64,000 nt of DNA from Echinarachnius parma (taxonomy: Eukaryota > Echinodermata > Echinoidea > Clypeasteroida > Echinarachniidae), in NCBI GenBank assembly GCA_037951105.1, contig JBAMJV010003290.1, positions 248,001 through 312,000 of the forward strand, in the 5' to 3' direction. Positions 22,449 through 32,169 of the stretch are shown piece after piece. The translations under genes were made by a program, and so were the position numbers. How positions within the stretch are numbered: the first letter of the stretch is position 1; each line of letters opens with the position of its first letter. The notes beneath the pieces are model-generated. The model searched no databases and had not been told where the DNA came from. It worked only from the letters and a program-made list of their open reading frames with translations.

Positions 22449-24092
22449 TTCCCAAATCAAAGTCATCATCACCATATACCATCATCATCATTTTGCAAAA
22501 CAAAGTAATCATCATCATCATCATCATTTTCCAAATCAAAGTCATCGTCTTAATCATCATCAACATTATCATCATCATCACCACAATTACCATGGTTACC
22601 TTTTGGCCTCACAGCAGGTACAGTCGCAATCTTATCCGGTGCGCCATCCTTTTTGTAGAGGGAGTCGATATCCAGATCCTCAACACAGCCCCTGCACCCA
22701 CGGCAGGGCGGGGCGTTCTCGTAGAGGTAGAACCCAGGGGGGAGGAGCAGCTCATTGGCTTTAGCCACCATCTCTGGGGGAGGCAGCGTCATGGCAATGA
22801 AGATAACATCATCATCTGGAAGGAGAGACGGAAAGGAGAGGGAGTTGAGAGTAACTGTCCTGTTGGGGGGGGGGGGGGGGGGGGGGGTGTTGCATAAAGA
22901 CTTGCGTTTAAACACAAGTCCAAAGGATCAAATGAAAAATTCAAGCATTCATACCTATTGAAAAGTTTGATGTCTTTTAACTTACAAGTAAATAATACAG
23001 ACAAATTTCCACCTTGTCGGACTGATACACTGAAACTTGAAAAGGAAAGTATAAACATGGACATATTTACCATCGATTTCGGGCTTGAATGTGACCGACC
23101 TCTGGGCAGCATCTGGTGTCTTGGCGAGGGGGCTCTGTCCTGGTTTCCTGGTGGCAATGGTAGAGGGGCTAGCCTGCCCCCCTTGTGGGGTGCCAGGGTG
23201 CACCTTTGGCGAGGCATAGAACACGGGGTACGCTGGCGACATGGCCCTCGGGTCCTGAGAGGCGTCCTGAGAGGCACCACCAAAGACACCCTGAGAGGCG
23301 AAGGGGGTCTTGGCAGCAGCGGGTGCCATCGGCTTGAAGACACCCGTGGACGAAATGGCCGATGAGGACGACGGGGAGGCAGTTGTCGTGGTTATATTGA
23401 ATGAGAAGCCGGCAAAATGCGACGAGGTCGTGGTCGCCGCGGTGGTGACGGCCGGTTTGTCGATCGAGGCGGCCGGTTTGATGGCGCTTCCGGCGGCGAA
23501 TGAGAAGTTGCTGAAGGTTTGGCTCGGCTTTGGCGCAGACCCAACAGCAGCGGTAGGACTGGCAGAGAATCCAGAGGTCTGGATGTATCAAACATAACAA
23601 TTATATTTATTAAACATCATAACAATAATATTCTGTCAAACGTAATAAAAAAAATTCTATGAAACAGTAATATTCTATCAATAATATTATATTAAACATC
23701 ATAACAATGATAGTGTATTAAACATAACAATGATAGTGTATTAAACATCATAACAATAATAATCTATTAAATATTACAATAATATTCCATAAAACATCAT
23801 AACAATAATATTCTATTAAACATCATATCAATCAATCAATCACTGAATAAATAGTCAAAATCCATTACCTGAGGTTTGGCAGTAGCTGTCCCTTGCCCGG
23901 CATCTGGCCTGAACAGGGGCTTCACAACAGACGGCTGAGAGGGGGCAAGAGGGGGTGTCACATTCTCTATGCCCCTGTCTGGCGCTCCTGCCAGAGTCTT
24001 TGCGGGGGCAGCGGAGGCTGATGTTGGGGCAAACATTGCTGGAGGGGTGACAACGGGAGAATTGGTGGGTGTGCCACTGGTGATGGAACCAC
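8012..24092 (-). CDS. RanBP2-like 3' gene segment, copy L (5'-truncated duplicate)
   Basis: Nineteen exons equivalent to copy R exons 3-21, with an extra exon 8 and without counting the optional 60-nt exon, join into an open frame of 1,684 residues plus stop. Differences from R: three zinc fingers, doubled exon 8, longer EATPTSLV repeat, a partial extra exon 14, no TTAA elements. Homology to R ends at about 25145 inside the intron upstream of exon 3, so no TPR, poly-Q or promoter region is present. It keeps intact splice sites and frame, so it may be recent, read through from copy R, or have its own start. It could also be a haplotype or assembly duplicate. Confidence 0.75.
8356..10401. other. 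Intron 20 of RanBP2-L
   Basis: No coding signal. A direct repeat of about 130 bp (around 10135-10255 and 10262-10395: AATATTCATACAATAAGTAT, CATCAAAAAGTTTGTTTAAA) abuts exon 20. Equivalent to 44677-46821 in R. Confidence 0.65.
10402..10777 (-). CDS. RanBP2-L exon 20: RBD3 C-terminal half
   Basis: 376 nt, [20 protein letters not shown] to STSADGK plus G. The tail has three [12 protein letters not shown] units before QATPTSI, 48 nt more than R. Confidence 0.88.
11250..11309 (-). CDS. Possible RanBP2-L exon 19 (60-nt duplicate of the exon 18 end)
   Basis: [20 protein letters not shown] with acceptor and donor, phase 0-0, equivalent to R 47622-47681. The Arg-to-Cys change at a conserved position suggests weak or no constraint. 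Confidence 0.35.
11396..11643 (-). CDS. RanBP2-L exon 18: RBD3 N-terminal half
   Basis: 248 nt, [20 protein letters not shown] to MRREQIHK. Three degenerate copies of its 5' edge lie upstream (11805-12240) where R has one. Confidence 0.88.
11805..12240 (-). repeat. Exon 18 5'-edge fragment array, copy L
   Basis: Three decayed repeats of the exon 18 start (GTGAACCCAGxGGAAGAGTG, encoding [15 protein letters not shown] sequence). R has one (48930-48997). Confidence 0.72.
12560..12688 (-). CDS. RanBP2-L exon 17 (linker)
   Basis: 129-nt phase 1-1 exon, [20 protein letters not shown] to SHEG, as in R. Confidence 0.75.
13160..13430 (-). CDS. RanBP2-L exon 16: RBD2 C-terminal half
   Basis: 271 nt, [19 protein letters not shown] to VSST plus G. 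Two degenerate copies of its 5' edge lie upstream at about 13555-13650 and 13780-13850. Confidence 0.88.
13500..13925 (-). repeat. Exon 16 5'-edge fragment array, copy L
   Basis: Two decayed repeats of VFKVCANxYVTxGL with acceptors, each paired with a TTTATATAGCGCC...AAGCGCTTTACC stretch, about 200 bp apart. R keeps part of one (near 50000). Confidence 0.7.
13979..14133 (-). CDS. RanBP2-L exon 15: RBD2 middle
   Basis: 155 nt, [37 protein letters not shown] to MRREQ. Confidence 0.88.
14502..14817 (-). CDS. RanBP2-L exon 14: linker and start of RBD2
   Basis: 316 nt, [17 protein letters not shown] to DDYKVKTG, phase 0 to 1, as in R. Confidence 0.82.
15088..15210 (-). CDS. Possible RanBP2-L exon 14' (5' piece of exon 14)
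   Basis: Repeats the first 41 codons of exon 14 ([17 protein letters not shown] to RMDVKE) with the same acceptor, then breaks into intron sequence at a GAG-GTCAGG that could serve as a donor. Phase 0-0, so inclusion before exon 14 would keep frame. It is part of a local direct repeat of about 310 bp absent from R. Use is unproven. Confidence 0.35.
15828..17051 (-). CDS. RanBP2-L exon 13: three zinc fingers plus FxFG repeats
   Basis: 408 codons: exactly one 192-nt zinc-finger module more than R. The middle finger reads [17 protein letters not shown]. The FG part and the end SFSDAFK with GT donor match R. Confidence 0.88.
17216..17290 (-). CDS. RanBP2-L exon 12 (linker)
   Basis: 75 nt, [17 protein letters not shown] to KKQE, identical to R. 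Confidence 0.75.
17400..17750. repeat. ATC/CAT microsatellite, exon 11-12 intron of L
   Basis: Interrupted (ATC)n with CTCTCCTCTTCCTTA punctuation. R equivalent at 54660-55130 is longer. Confidence 0.85.
17756..17833 (-). CDS. RanBP2-L exon 11 (linker)
   Basis: 78 nt, [20 protein letters not shown] to GSAQ, as in R. Confidence 0.72.
17846..17951. repeat. 26-bp tandem repeat upstream of exon 11, L
   Basis: Four copies of AACAAAATATGAATATAAAT plus TCATGG. The same array is at 55228-55337 in R. Confidence 0.8.
18759..18965 (-). CDS. RanBP2-L exon 10: RBD1 C-terminal half
   Basis: 207 nt, [17 protein letters not shown] to GQKVE, frame and sites intact. Degenerate copies of its 5' edge lie at 19040-19725. 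Confidence 0.88.
19040..19725 (-). repeat. Exon 10 5'-edge fragment array, copy L
   Basis: Five diverged repeats of the exon 10 acceptor and first codons ([18 protein letters not shown], e.g. TTGCGTGCAAACCACTGG), each followed by intron and a GGAGGTCAAAGGTCA stretch, spaced 100-180 bp. Each runs out of frame or to a stop after about 25 codons. Confidence 0.8.
19795..20000 (+). mobile_element. tRNA-derived SINE, copy L
   Basis: A-box-like TGGCATAGCGGTTAGAG and B-box GGTTCAAACCC lie 40 bases apart, followed by a non-tRNA tail (GGGTCATACCAAAGAC, CCAGGCGCTAGGCAG). Pieces of the same tail occur near 14406, 25853 and 52209. Confidence 0.65.
20083..20417 (-). CDS. RanBP2-L exon 9: RBD1 N-terminal half
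   Basis: 335 nt, nearly identical to R ([17 protein letters not shown] to [10 protein letters not shown]), with the [11 protein letters not shown] signature intact. Confidence 0.88.
20965..21066 (-). CDS. RanBP2-L exon 8b (duplicated mini-exon, second)
   Basis: Exact repeat of exon 8a with its own acceptor and donor. Being symmetric in phase 1, both can be used together in frame. Confidence 0.72.
21278..21379 (-). CDS. RanBP2-L exon 8a (duplicated mini-exon, first)
   Basis: 102-nt phase 1-1 exon, [14 protein letters not shown] to GEGFGKKG. It lies in a direct repeat of about 313 bp whose second copy holds exon 8b; the two exons read identically. Confidence 0.75.
21664..21732 (-). CDS. RanBP2-L exon 7
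   Basis: 69-nt phase 1-1 mini-exon ([19 protein letters not shown] to ANPPG). Confidence 0.75.
22192..22269 (-). CDS. RanBP2-L exon 6
   Basis: 78-nt phase 1-1 FG mini-exon ([13 protein letters not shown] to AAKPSG), one Ala-to-Val change from R. Confidence 0.75.
22285..22590. repeat. ATC and CACTGT/CACCAT microsatellite, exon 5-6 intron of L
   Basis: Includes runs of CACTGT and CACCAT hexamers in addition to CAT repeats. Confidence 0.8.
22600..22815 (-). CDS. RanBP2-L exon 5: IR-like segment
   Basis: [16 protein letters not shown] and [20 protein letters not shown] with intact frame, 216 nt. Conserves the SIM-like and LPPxFxxYxN elements seen in R. Confidence 0.78.
23071..23578 (-). CDS. 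RanBP2-L exon 4 (FG-type)
   Basis: 508 nt, 30 nt shorter than R because the [10 protein letters not shown] repeat occurs once. Ends TFKPEID plus one G before GTAAAT. Confidence 0.75.
23869..24092 (-). CDS. RanBP2-L exon 3 (linker)
   Basis: Same frame and splice sites as R exon 3 ([14 protein letters not shown] to KPQ), 224 nt. It is the first exon of this copy; the preceding intron runs into the duplication junction at 25145. Confidence 0.72.
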
Positions 24093-25174
24093 CTGTTTGA
24101 TAAGAACAGATACCATTTGGTTGTTTTTTTTTCCATTTTTTTTCCACTAACTACATTTAAACATGTCTAAAGCAGCCAACCTGCCTATAGTGGCCACCTA
24201 AAGAGATCCGCTGCAGAGAAAAAAACATGCAACCTGTTTACAGTGGTCACTTTTCTTGTTTGATGTACATCTACCATGAACAATTACAATATTTGTTTAT
24301 TTTTAATTAAAGGGATCTAGTGGCTTTGTTGATGTGCAAAAAAATGATGTAGGGTTGATAAAATGTGTATTTCTGTGATCTGATATGCTAACTGAGTGAT
24401 GTGTGAAAATTACATCATAACAATGCAAAGTGGTATTTGCTATTTAACTCACTGCACTTACATTTGTACACAGCTGAAAGTCTAGATACTTGAGATTTGA
24501 AAGTCTCAACACTTCAATCATAAATAATATATCTCTATAATGAAAGAGAAATTCAGGAAAAATGAATCCTGCTCCATGTATCTGGTAACACCGGTAACAC
24601 GATTACAATAAGGCCATGAAAAATAAATGGTTGGATTGGCGTAACCCGCCCGCCCCTAAGAATACCGGCGCTAATGCACGCCGACCCTAGAGGTTTTTTC
24701 TGAATTTTATTTTTAACAAAAAATAAATAAATAAATAAATAAATAAATAAAAAATTGCAATAGAATTTGCAATTGCGATGTGTTATGTGTGTGTTTTTGT
24801 GTATTTGGTTGCCCGTTACTCCAATCAAACAATTTTTTTTTTTTGGCCTAAGGTCTGTGAGAACCACTAGACTATTGAGCATGTTTTTATGGCCAGACCT
24901 AGGGCAAGTCCTCCAAAGCGATGGAACAAAATGCCTGAAAGTAGACTGCACTAAAATTAATTTACACACAATAGCAGAGGCTAGTTTCCTTAGCAAGAGA
25001 CTGGAAAAAAAAAGCAGGCAATCACAAAGAGGATGCCACTACTCAACCCTTGGTTGGAGTGAACGACGAGAGTCAAGTCAAGTCAATACTAAGATAGGAA
25101 GTCTGAATTATTTAGTGACTAAAACTATTATTACGGATATTATATATCTTTTTTTGCACTCATCACTCTTTCTA

Positions 25175-25245
25175 CTGTTTAGAATCCGAATCGTAGCGGA
25201 ATAGCTTGGCTCTGTGGCTGAATCTGACGTTCTCCCCTTCCTCTC
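25175..25245 (-). pseudogene. Copy C exon 15 fragment
   Basis: Acceptor then [20 protein letters not shown] and DSKQ followed by a stop; the rest of the exon is missing just before the duplication junction at 25145. It may be one of the degenerate exon 15 5'-half repeats; others lie at about 25385-25430 and 25545-25627. Confidence 0.6.
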
Positions 25246-25681
25246 CTGAAAAAGACAAACAAAATGACACTTTTAATATATTTTACAGAAATCTAACATG
25301 ACAAGTGACATCTATTATCCTCACAGATTAGTTTTTCTTTCTCATCTACATATCTTTATTTTTCACTCATCACTCTTTCTACCGCTTTGATTCTGAATCC
25401 TAGTGGAACAGCTTGGCTCGGTGGATGAACAGTTAGGAAGGAAAATTAAATTTGTAATACTTTTTTAATATGTAAAGTGAATAGCGTAATCAGCTGGGCC
25501 AGGTTCTCTCACATAACATTTTTCTCCCGTATCACTCTTTCCGCTGCTTTGTTTCTGACTCATAGCAGAACTCAACTGCTTGGCTCCGTGGCTGAACCTC
25601 CTCCTCCTTTTCCTCCCCTACCTCTCCCGACAAAGAAAAACAACAAGCAAGGTTAAATGAAATCTTCAATACTAGGCCTGA

Positions 25682-25836
25682 GGCCCATTTCTTAAAACGC
25701 TTGCTATTGTTTTAAGTGTCCAATTATTGTAACTACCATGGCAACAGCTGTAATGCTCTATGCTGATTGGCTGTTGACCAAATAGTTACAATAATTGGAC
25801 ACTTACAACAATTGCAAGTGTTTTATGAAATGGGCT
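25682..25836. mobile_element. 155-bp MITE with long TIRs, private to copy C
   Basis: AGCCCATTTC-type ends with arms of about 50 bp (CCAATTATTGTAACTA against TAGTTACAATAATTGG). L and R have uninterrupted sequence here (CTAGGCCAGATCATACC), so it inserted after copy C formed. Confidence 0.65.
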
Positions 25837-25942
25837 ACAGATCATACCAAAGATGTTATAAATGGTCCGTAATGCTTTCATGCCAGTCACTCTGCACTTA
25901 TGTAAAGAGAAGGAAAGTTAAAGGAAAATGTGAAGTACTGAC

Positions 25943-26258
25943 CTGTCTTAACTTCGTAGTCATCTGCCAGTTGCACCATGGGCTCGAAGTAGATGTCATC
26001 CCCCTGCTCGACCACCTCCTCCCCGCCGTCCGTCCCGGTCGATATCGTCCTCGTCCGACCGTGGGGGCTGCTCGAGAACGACGTCTTCGGGGAGCGTCCC
26101 CCTCCCGGCGACTTGGTGGGACTCTTCGCGGTGACCTCCTTGACATACATACGGAACGAGAACGAAGAGCCCTGTGACTTGGCGAGGTCAGCGAACGAAA
26201 GTGCCGGTTTCGTTGTTTCGCCCGACGTCGAGGCTGTTGGCGTCTCACCACCCAACGA
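25943..26258 (-). pseudogene. Copy C exon 14, open
   Basis: 316 nt, [17 protein letters not shown] to DDYEVKTG, sites intact. Confidence 0.68.
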
Positions 26259-26828
26259 CTGAGGAAGTTTGAAAAGACAATGATAATATCAACGCAGGTT
26301 TATTTACTTGATGTGTTAAGTAGAAAAGGACCCGTTACATGAACATTCACAATTAATTTTATGATCAAATGATTTATCGTACAATTGATGAATTGATCGT
26401 ATGATTCTTGCATTTCCCATAGAGTTTATTACAGGGCCTAGCGGGTTTCCTGTAGGCGATGAGTTAATACCAGTGGTTTTGACAAAGCCATCCAACATAT
26501 ACAGAGACACAGAGCAATCAAGCACATGAAAAGAGCAAAAAAGGCCATGAAAGGAACAAAGGAATCTCTGCGTCAGTATTCCAGGCTGCAACCCCTTCCA
26601 TGTTGATTATTATCAGATTGTCACAAACTGTTGAGTAGTTTTTTGGGGAATAAAATCAGAATAAATAATTGATACTTGATTTACTATTCAGTATTGCGCT
26701 CAGTGATAAATAAAAGTCAGGAAATTAATTTAATTAAATTTTTTTTTTAAGTTAATTTTATCACAAAAAGTGAGAAACATGCAGAGGTTCCAGAAATATA
26801 AGTATAAGTATCAGTATTAATATCAGAC

Positions 26829-29756
26829 CTTAAATGCATCCGAGAATGAGTAGCCTCCTTGAGCAACAGCAGGTTTTACAGGTGGCTGGATCGCAGCAGT
26901 GCCAAAAGCAAATCCTGTAGCAGGAGCAGCTGGGGTCTTCTCGGCAACCTTCGGAGGGGGGGCACCACTGTCGGGAAATGAAAACTGGGGCAACAAACTA
27001 CCACTACTAAAGGTAAATTTATCAGTTACGAGGGTACCGCCAGGAGAAGTGGCACCGGATGTGGTTGTCGGTGCGATAGCGGTTTCTCCTTTGGGCTCGG
27101 CGTCGTCTTTCTTGGCAGCGCCGAAGGCGAAGGAGATTGACTCCGTTGATGGTGCAGATGGCGCGCCAAAGTTTGAAGGGGGCTTGAACATGGCGCTCGG
27201 GGCACCACCATCTTTAGCGGTAGTGTCTGCAGTCCCTGTGTTGGACATTTGTGCCAGGTTGAAACCAGAGGGCACATTGAAGGGTGCACCGCTGCCGGTG
27301 CCAGAACCAAATGATAATCCAGTTCCACTGCCGGCACCTAAACCGAAAGAGAATCCTGTTCCGGTGCTGCTAGAACCTGAACCGAAACTGAAGCCGGTTG
27401 AAGGAGTACTCCCCTGCTGCCCGAGACTGAATCTTGCCGGCAATTTAAAAGCGGCACCAGCAGAGAGACCGGCGGTACCTCCACTTGCACCGGTGGTTGC
27501 AGATGTTGGTGCAGGTGCTGCACCCGGTTGGGCAGAACCGCATGCTAAGCAAACCAGTGAATCCACAGAGTTATTTGAGTAGCACTCGTTGCAATCCCAC
27601 GTTCCTGTCTTCTTGGCAAATCTTGCTGCAATGGCACCACCAGCAGCACCTACACTTGCGGCTGAAGGGGCGAATTTCGGCGCAGCAGGAGGTGCAGAAA
27701 CTGGCTTGGATGAACCTGGCTGTGCAGAGCCACAGGCAACGCAAGCCAGTGAATCCACAGAGTTATTTGAGTAGCAGTCGCCGCAATCCCACGTTCCTGT
27801 CTTCTTGGCGAATCTTGCTGAAATGGCGCCACCAGCAGCACCTACACTTGCGGCTGAAGGGGCGAATTTTGACGCAGCAGGAGGTGCAGAAACTGGCTGG
27901 GATGAACCTGGCTGTGCAGAGCCACAGGCAACACAGGTTGGTGATTCTGCAGAGTTATTTGAGTAGCACTCGTCGCAATCCCACGTTCCTGTCTTCTTGG
28001 CAAATCTTGCTGCAATGGCACCACCAGCAGCACCTACACTTGCGGCTGAAGGGGCGAATTTTGACGCAGCAGGAGGTGCAGAAACTGGCTTGGATGAACC
28101 TGGCTGTGCAGAGCCACAGGCAACGCAGGTTGGCGATTCTGCAGAGTTGTTTGAGTAGCAGTCCTTGCAATCCCACATTCCAGACTTGTTGACGAATCTT
28201 GCTGCAATGGCACCACCAGCGGCACCTACACTCGCGGCTGAAGGGGCGAATTTCGGCGCAGCAGGAGGTGCAGAAACTGGCTTGGATGAACCTGGCTGTG
28301 CAGAGCCACAGGCAACGCAAGCCAGTGAATCCACAGAGTTATTTGAGTAGCAGTCGCCGCAATCCCACGTTCCTGTCTTCTTGGCAAATCTTGCTGCAAT
28401 GGCACCACCAGCAGCACCTACACTTGCGGCTGAAGGGGCGAATTTTGACGCAGCAGGAGGTGCAGAAACTGGCTTGGATGAACCTGGCTGTGCAGAGCCA
28501 CAGGCAACGCAGGTTGGCGATTCTGCAGAGTTGTTTGAGTAGCAGTCCTTGCAATCCCACATTCCAGACTTGTTGGCGAATATTGCTGCAATGGCACCAC
28601 CAGCGGCACCTACACTCGCGGCTGAAGGGGCGAATTTCGGCGCAGCAGGAGGTGCAGAAACTGGCTTGGATGAACCTGGCTGTGCAGAGCCACAGGCAAC
28701 GCAAGCCAGTGAATCCACAGAGTTATTTGAGTAGCAGTCGCCGCAATCCCACGTTCCTGTCTTCTTGGCGAATCTTGCTGCAATGGCGCCACCAGCAGCA
28801 CCTACACTTGCAGCTGAATAGACGAATTTTGACGCAGCTGGAGGTGCAGAAACTGGCTTGGATGAACCTGGCTGTGCAGAGCCACAGGCAACGCAGGCTG
28901 GTGATTCTGCAGAGTTATTTGAGTAGCAGTCCTTGCAATCCCACATTCCAGACTTGTTGACGAATCTTGCTGCAATGGCACCACCAGCGGCACCTACACT
29001 CGCGGCTGAAGGGGCGAATTTCGGCGCAGCAGGAGGTGCAGAAACTGGCTTGGATGAACCTGGCTGTGCAGAGCCACAGGCAACGCAAGCCAGTGAATCC
29101 ACAGAGTTATTTGAGTAGCAGTCGCCGCAATCCCACGTTCCTGTCTTCTTGGCGAATCTTGCTGCAATGGCGCCACCAGCAGCACCTACACTTGCGGCTG
29201 AATAGACGAATTTTGACGCAGCTGGAGGTGCAGAAACTGGCTTGGATGAACCTGGCTGTGCAGAGCCACAGGCAACGCAGGCTGGTGATTCTGCAGAGTT
29301 ATTTGAGTAGCACTCGTCGCAATCCCACGTTCCTGTCTTCTTGGCAAATCTTGCTGCAATGGCACCACCAGCAGCACCTACACTTGCGGCTGAAGGGGCG
29401 AATTTTGACGCAGCAGGAGGTGCAGAAACTGGCTTGGATGAACCTGGCTGTGCAGAGCCACAGGCAACGCAGGTTGGTGATTCTGCAGAGTTGTTTGAGT
29501 AGCAGTCCTTGCAATCCCACATTCCAGACTTGTTGGCGAATCTTGCTGCAATGGCACCACCAGCGGCACCTACACTCGTGGCTGAAGGGGCGAATTTCGG
29601 CGCAGCAGGAGGTGCAGAAACTGGCTTGGATGAACCTGGCTGTGCAGAGCCACAGGCAACGCAGGTTGGTGATTCTGCAGAGTTATTTGAGTAGCAGCCA
29701 TCGCAGTCCCAGGTTCCAGACTTCTTGGCAAACCTTGATGCAATACTCGATGGAGC
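26829..29756 (-). pseudogene. Copy C exon 13: twelve-zinc-finger array plus FxFG repeats, fully open
   Basis: 976 codons without a stop, acceptor and donor intact. It holds twelve 64-residue RanBP2-type finger modules (C-x2-C-x10-C-x2-C), against two in R and three in L, followed by the FG region ending SFSDAFK. Finger variants alternate in a higher-order pattern (WDCKDC, WDCDEC, WDCGDC). All cysteines are kept except that the last finger reads CLAC, which keeps its Cys ligands. Labelled pseudogene only because the rest of the copy is broken; this exon itself could be functional. Confidence 0.7.
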
Positions 29757-29792
29757 CTGTGCAGAGCAAGAAGAATAATTTAAAGAAATCTT

Positions 29793-30190
29793 AAAAGGGA
29801 TCTAGTAACTTTGTTGACATGTGCAAAAAGTGATGAATGGTTGATGCAATGTATATTGTTGCTATCTCATATGTCCACAAGGTATTGTGTGAAAATTTCA
29901 AGTCAAATGGACATTGCTTGGCCAAGTAATGAGCGAAAATGCAAAGTGATATTCGTGTGATATTCACTCACTCACTGCACTCACTTTGTACACGATAAGA
30001 AAAACTGTCCCGGAGTTTTTCTTATCTGAATACTTTGATCGTACATATCTTTGTAACGAAAGGGAAATTTGAAAAACCGAAACCTGTCCCATGATTTTAT
30101 TGTTAATACGAATACAACAAAGTATGAGGGAACCGCTAGAATTACAATTTTATTTTGAGGATTTGGACAATGTTACTAAGTCCCTTTAAT
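29793..30190. mobile_element. TTAA-flanked element with AAGGGA...TAGTAAC ends
   Basis: Left AAGGGATCTAGTAACTTTGT and right complement ACAATGTTACTAAGTCCCT, flanked by TTAA where L and R have TTAATTAAC uninterrupted. Related sequences lie at about 20570-20890, 24312-24880, 57990-58290 and 62150-62470. Confidence 0.55.
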
Positions 30191-30387
30191 TAACAAGAGA
30201 TATATTTGTTTTATTTTATTGCAGTTCTGTGTATTTCATATTGTATTTTTTATCATGAATATCATGCCTTACATTACTATGAAAGATATCATAATATCAT
30301 GCCTTGTCTGTTTTTTTCATGGTCAAATAATTCTGCTTGTTGAATTATGGAAGTAAATTCAAACCAAATCAAACTTTGTAAATTCAC

Positions 30388-30450
30388 CTCTTGCTTTTTA
30401 TCACCTCCCATCAACAATCCAAGGAGCTGTGGGTTGGCTTTTGTTGCCGA
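30388..30450 (-). pseudogene. Copy C exon 12 remnant
   Basis: The 3' two thirds ([20 protein letters not shown]) and donor survive. The 5' end and acceptor are replaced by sequence that in R lies upstream of exon 11, so a single deletion removed exon 11, the ATC microsatellite and the start of exon 12. Confidence 0.7.
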
Positions 30451-31086
30451 GGTTACAATTTTTTGTCTTTTTTTTTGTGGTTGCTATCGTACAGAATATG
30501 CAAAAATGCTGCATCGCGAAAATGCTGCATCTCGAAAAAAAAACATGACATTTTACCCATTGCTTGAAACAAGGTGTAGGTTGTATATATAAACTTGTGG
30601 TATTAAATTTATTTTTCAGGAAAAAAGGCACCTTGGCATTTTACTAAGCATTAAGTATTATAAACAAAACAAACGGACACAGATCTACTAATCACAGCAA
30701 ATCTACTGTTCAGCATCACATTGAATAGAATCAAATAAGATTAGAAATTAGTTCACAAAACAAAAGTTCAAAAATACACTATTCAAATAGTTTATAAACA
30801 TCAAGAACATTACATAATACAGCAAGAAAAATAGTATGTGCGTGTGTGCAAATAAAATATAATGTATGTTCAATCACGTCATTTTGGAAATAGGTGCATC
30901 GATACCGAAAAGCTATAATGCTTGAGTGTGTGGGCCACCTGTGTAATAAATATACATGTACATATAATGTTTCCTTTATGAGAAAGTGGGAAGTTCAAAT
31001 CGCACTTCCCCAAACAGACAATTTATTTGCCTGTTTACTTCTAGTTGAGGTTTACACATCTAGAATTACACTTACATGTAACTCTT

Positions 31087-31843
31087 GGGCAATTCCACGG
31101 TAACGGAAGGACATTCAGACGCAATTTTAAAAATTAAATCAAATACTTCCAGGATCATGCTTATGATTCATCATTGTAAATTACTTTTCTGAGACTCTTG
31201 GTGGGACATTTTTTTTTTTTACATTACGTTAATTAGATATGGACACTAATGAGGCCGGTAACGGAAGGACGCCAAAATGGACATGGATTTTCAAGCTCTT
31301 TAGTTATGATCCAATCTCTGTGAAGTTAAGAGGATCATGTTATATTGGCTCATAGTCCATTCCCTAATGTTCAAAGAGTATTACAACACTTATTTGAAAC
31401 AAATATGTCTATTGGTATATTAATTACAAGAAGTTAATTGCTTCACTGTTCGGTAATGGAAGGACAGTAACGGAAGGACAGAGTTTTTTATTCATTAAAA
31501 ATATACTTTAGGGCACTCAAAAGACTGAAATTTTCATCTGAACACATATTGTGATATTCAATCATCCAATTTGGTACCTTTAAACAGAAAAATACTAGAA
31601 AGGATTGCAAAAAATGAAGAAAATCTAGAAATAGTCACTGTGTAGTCCCATGTTTATAGTTTCATGTATGGTGTCTGTTTCTCCTATCAGGAGACGCCCA
31701 ATATTTTTTTTAATCATGTAAACTGAAAGATATCAATATGTGATCATGATTTATGAAAAACTAATCCAGAAAAAATAAACAAGATCAGAAATAATCCTCA
31801 TTTGATGTTTCCACTTTATGTCCACTTTGGCGTGGAATTGCCC
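31087..31843. mobile_element. 757-bp TIR element in copy C intron
   Basis: Ends GGGCAATTCCACG and CGTGGAATTGCCC. Absent from the matching introns of L and R. Inside, GGTAACGGAAGGAC-type units recur. No ORF of note. Confidence 0.6.
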
Positions 31844-32169
31844 TCTTGACTCGTAGTTGAACAGAAATGTCAGTTGCCTGATTGGGCCAACCAATCGAGT
31901 CCATTTGTGAAATTGTACTTGCCCGACATGAATTTGTTAACTTGCCCTGGGGCTGTCCAGCAAGTGCAATTGAGAGCCCTGCTAAAGGTCACTCGGGCCC
32001 AAATCAGTCTCCTACTATCAACCCATTCAGGACTGGTCCTGAAAATATTCAGGCTGGGTGGGGTCTATGGAAAATCCACGTTATAGCAAAATCAATCAGT
32101 CCTGAATGAGTTAAACCATCCTTTGCTTCTGTGCAAAATGATTTACAAATTAAGAATGACTCGGCCTAC

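Larger units (their letters stand above)
1979..25145. repeat. Segmental duplication, left copy
   Basis: Direct repeat of 38219-62729, colinear through exons, introns and 3' flank, with indels from private insertions. Both edges are abrupt: at 1979 before TGAGTAAACT and at 25145 after GGATATTA. It contains fragment C' and RanBP2 copy L. Confidence 0.85.

Noticed and set aside
25300..25640. Additional exons resembling exon 15 in copy C
   Set aside because: They match only the first 20 or so codons, carry frame breaks and lack the [11 protein letters not shown] core, so I treat them as edge fragments.
27650..29569. Series of 61-63-residue minus-strand frames in a second frame
   Set aside because: Each is the alternative-frame reading of a finger module and repeats every 192 bp.
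26829..29756. CRISPR-like regular repeat array
   Set aside because: The units are contiguous 192-bp coding modules without spacers, in animal DNA.
28967..29794. Long plus-strand open frames over the finger exon (up to about 275 codons)
   Set aside because: They are antisense shadows of the 192-bp coding repeat, read as the same 64-codon unit, and have no start context or homology.
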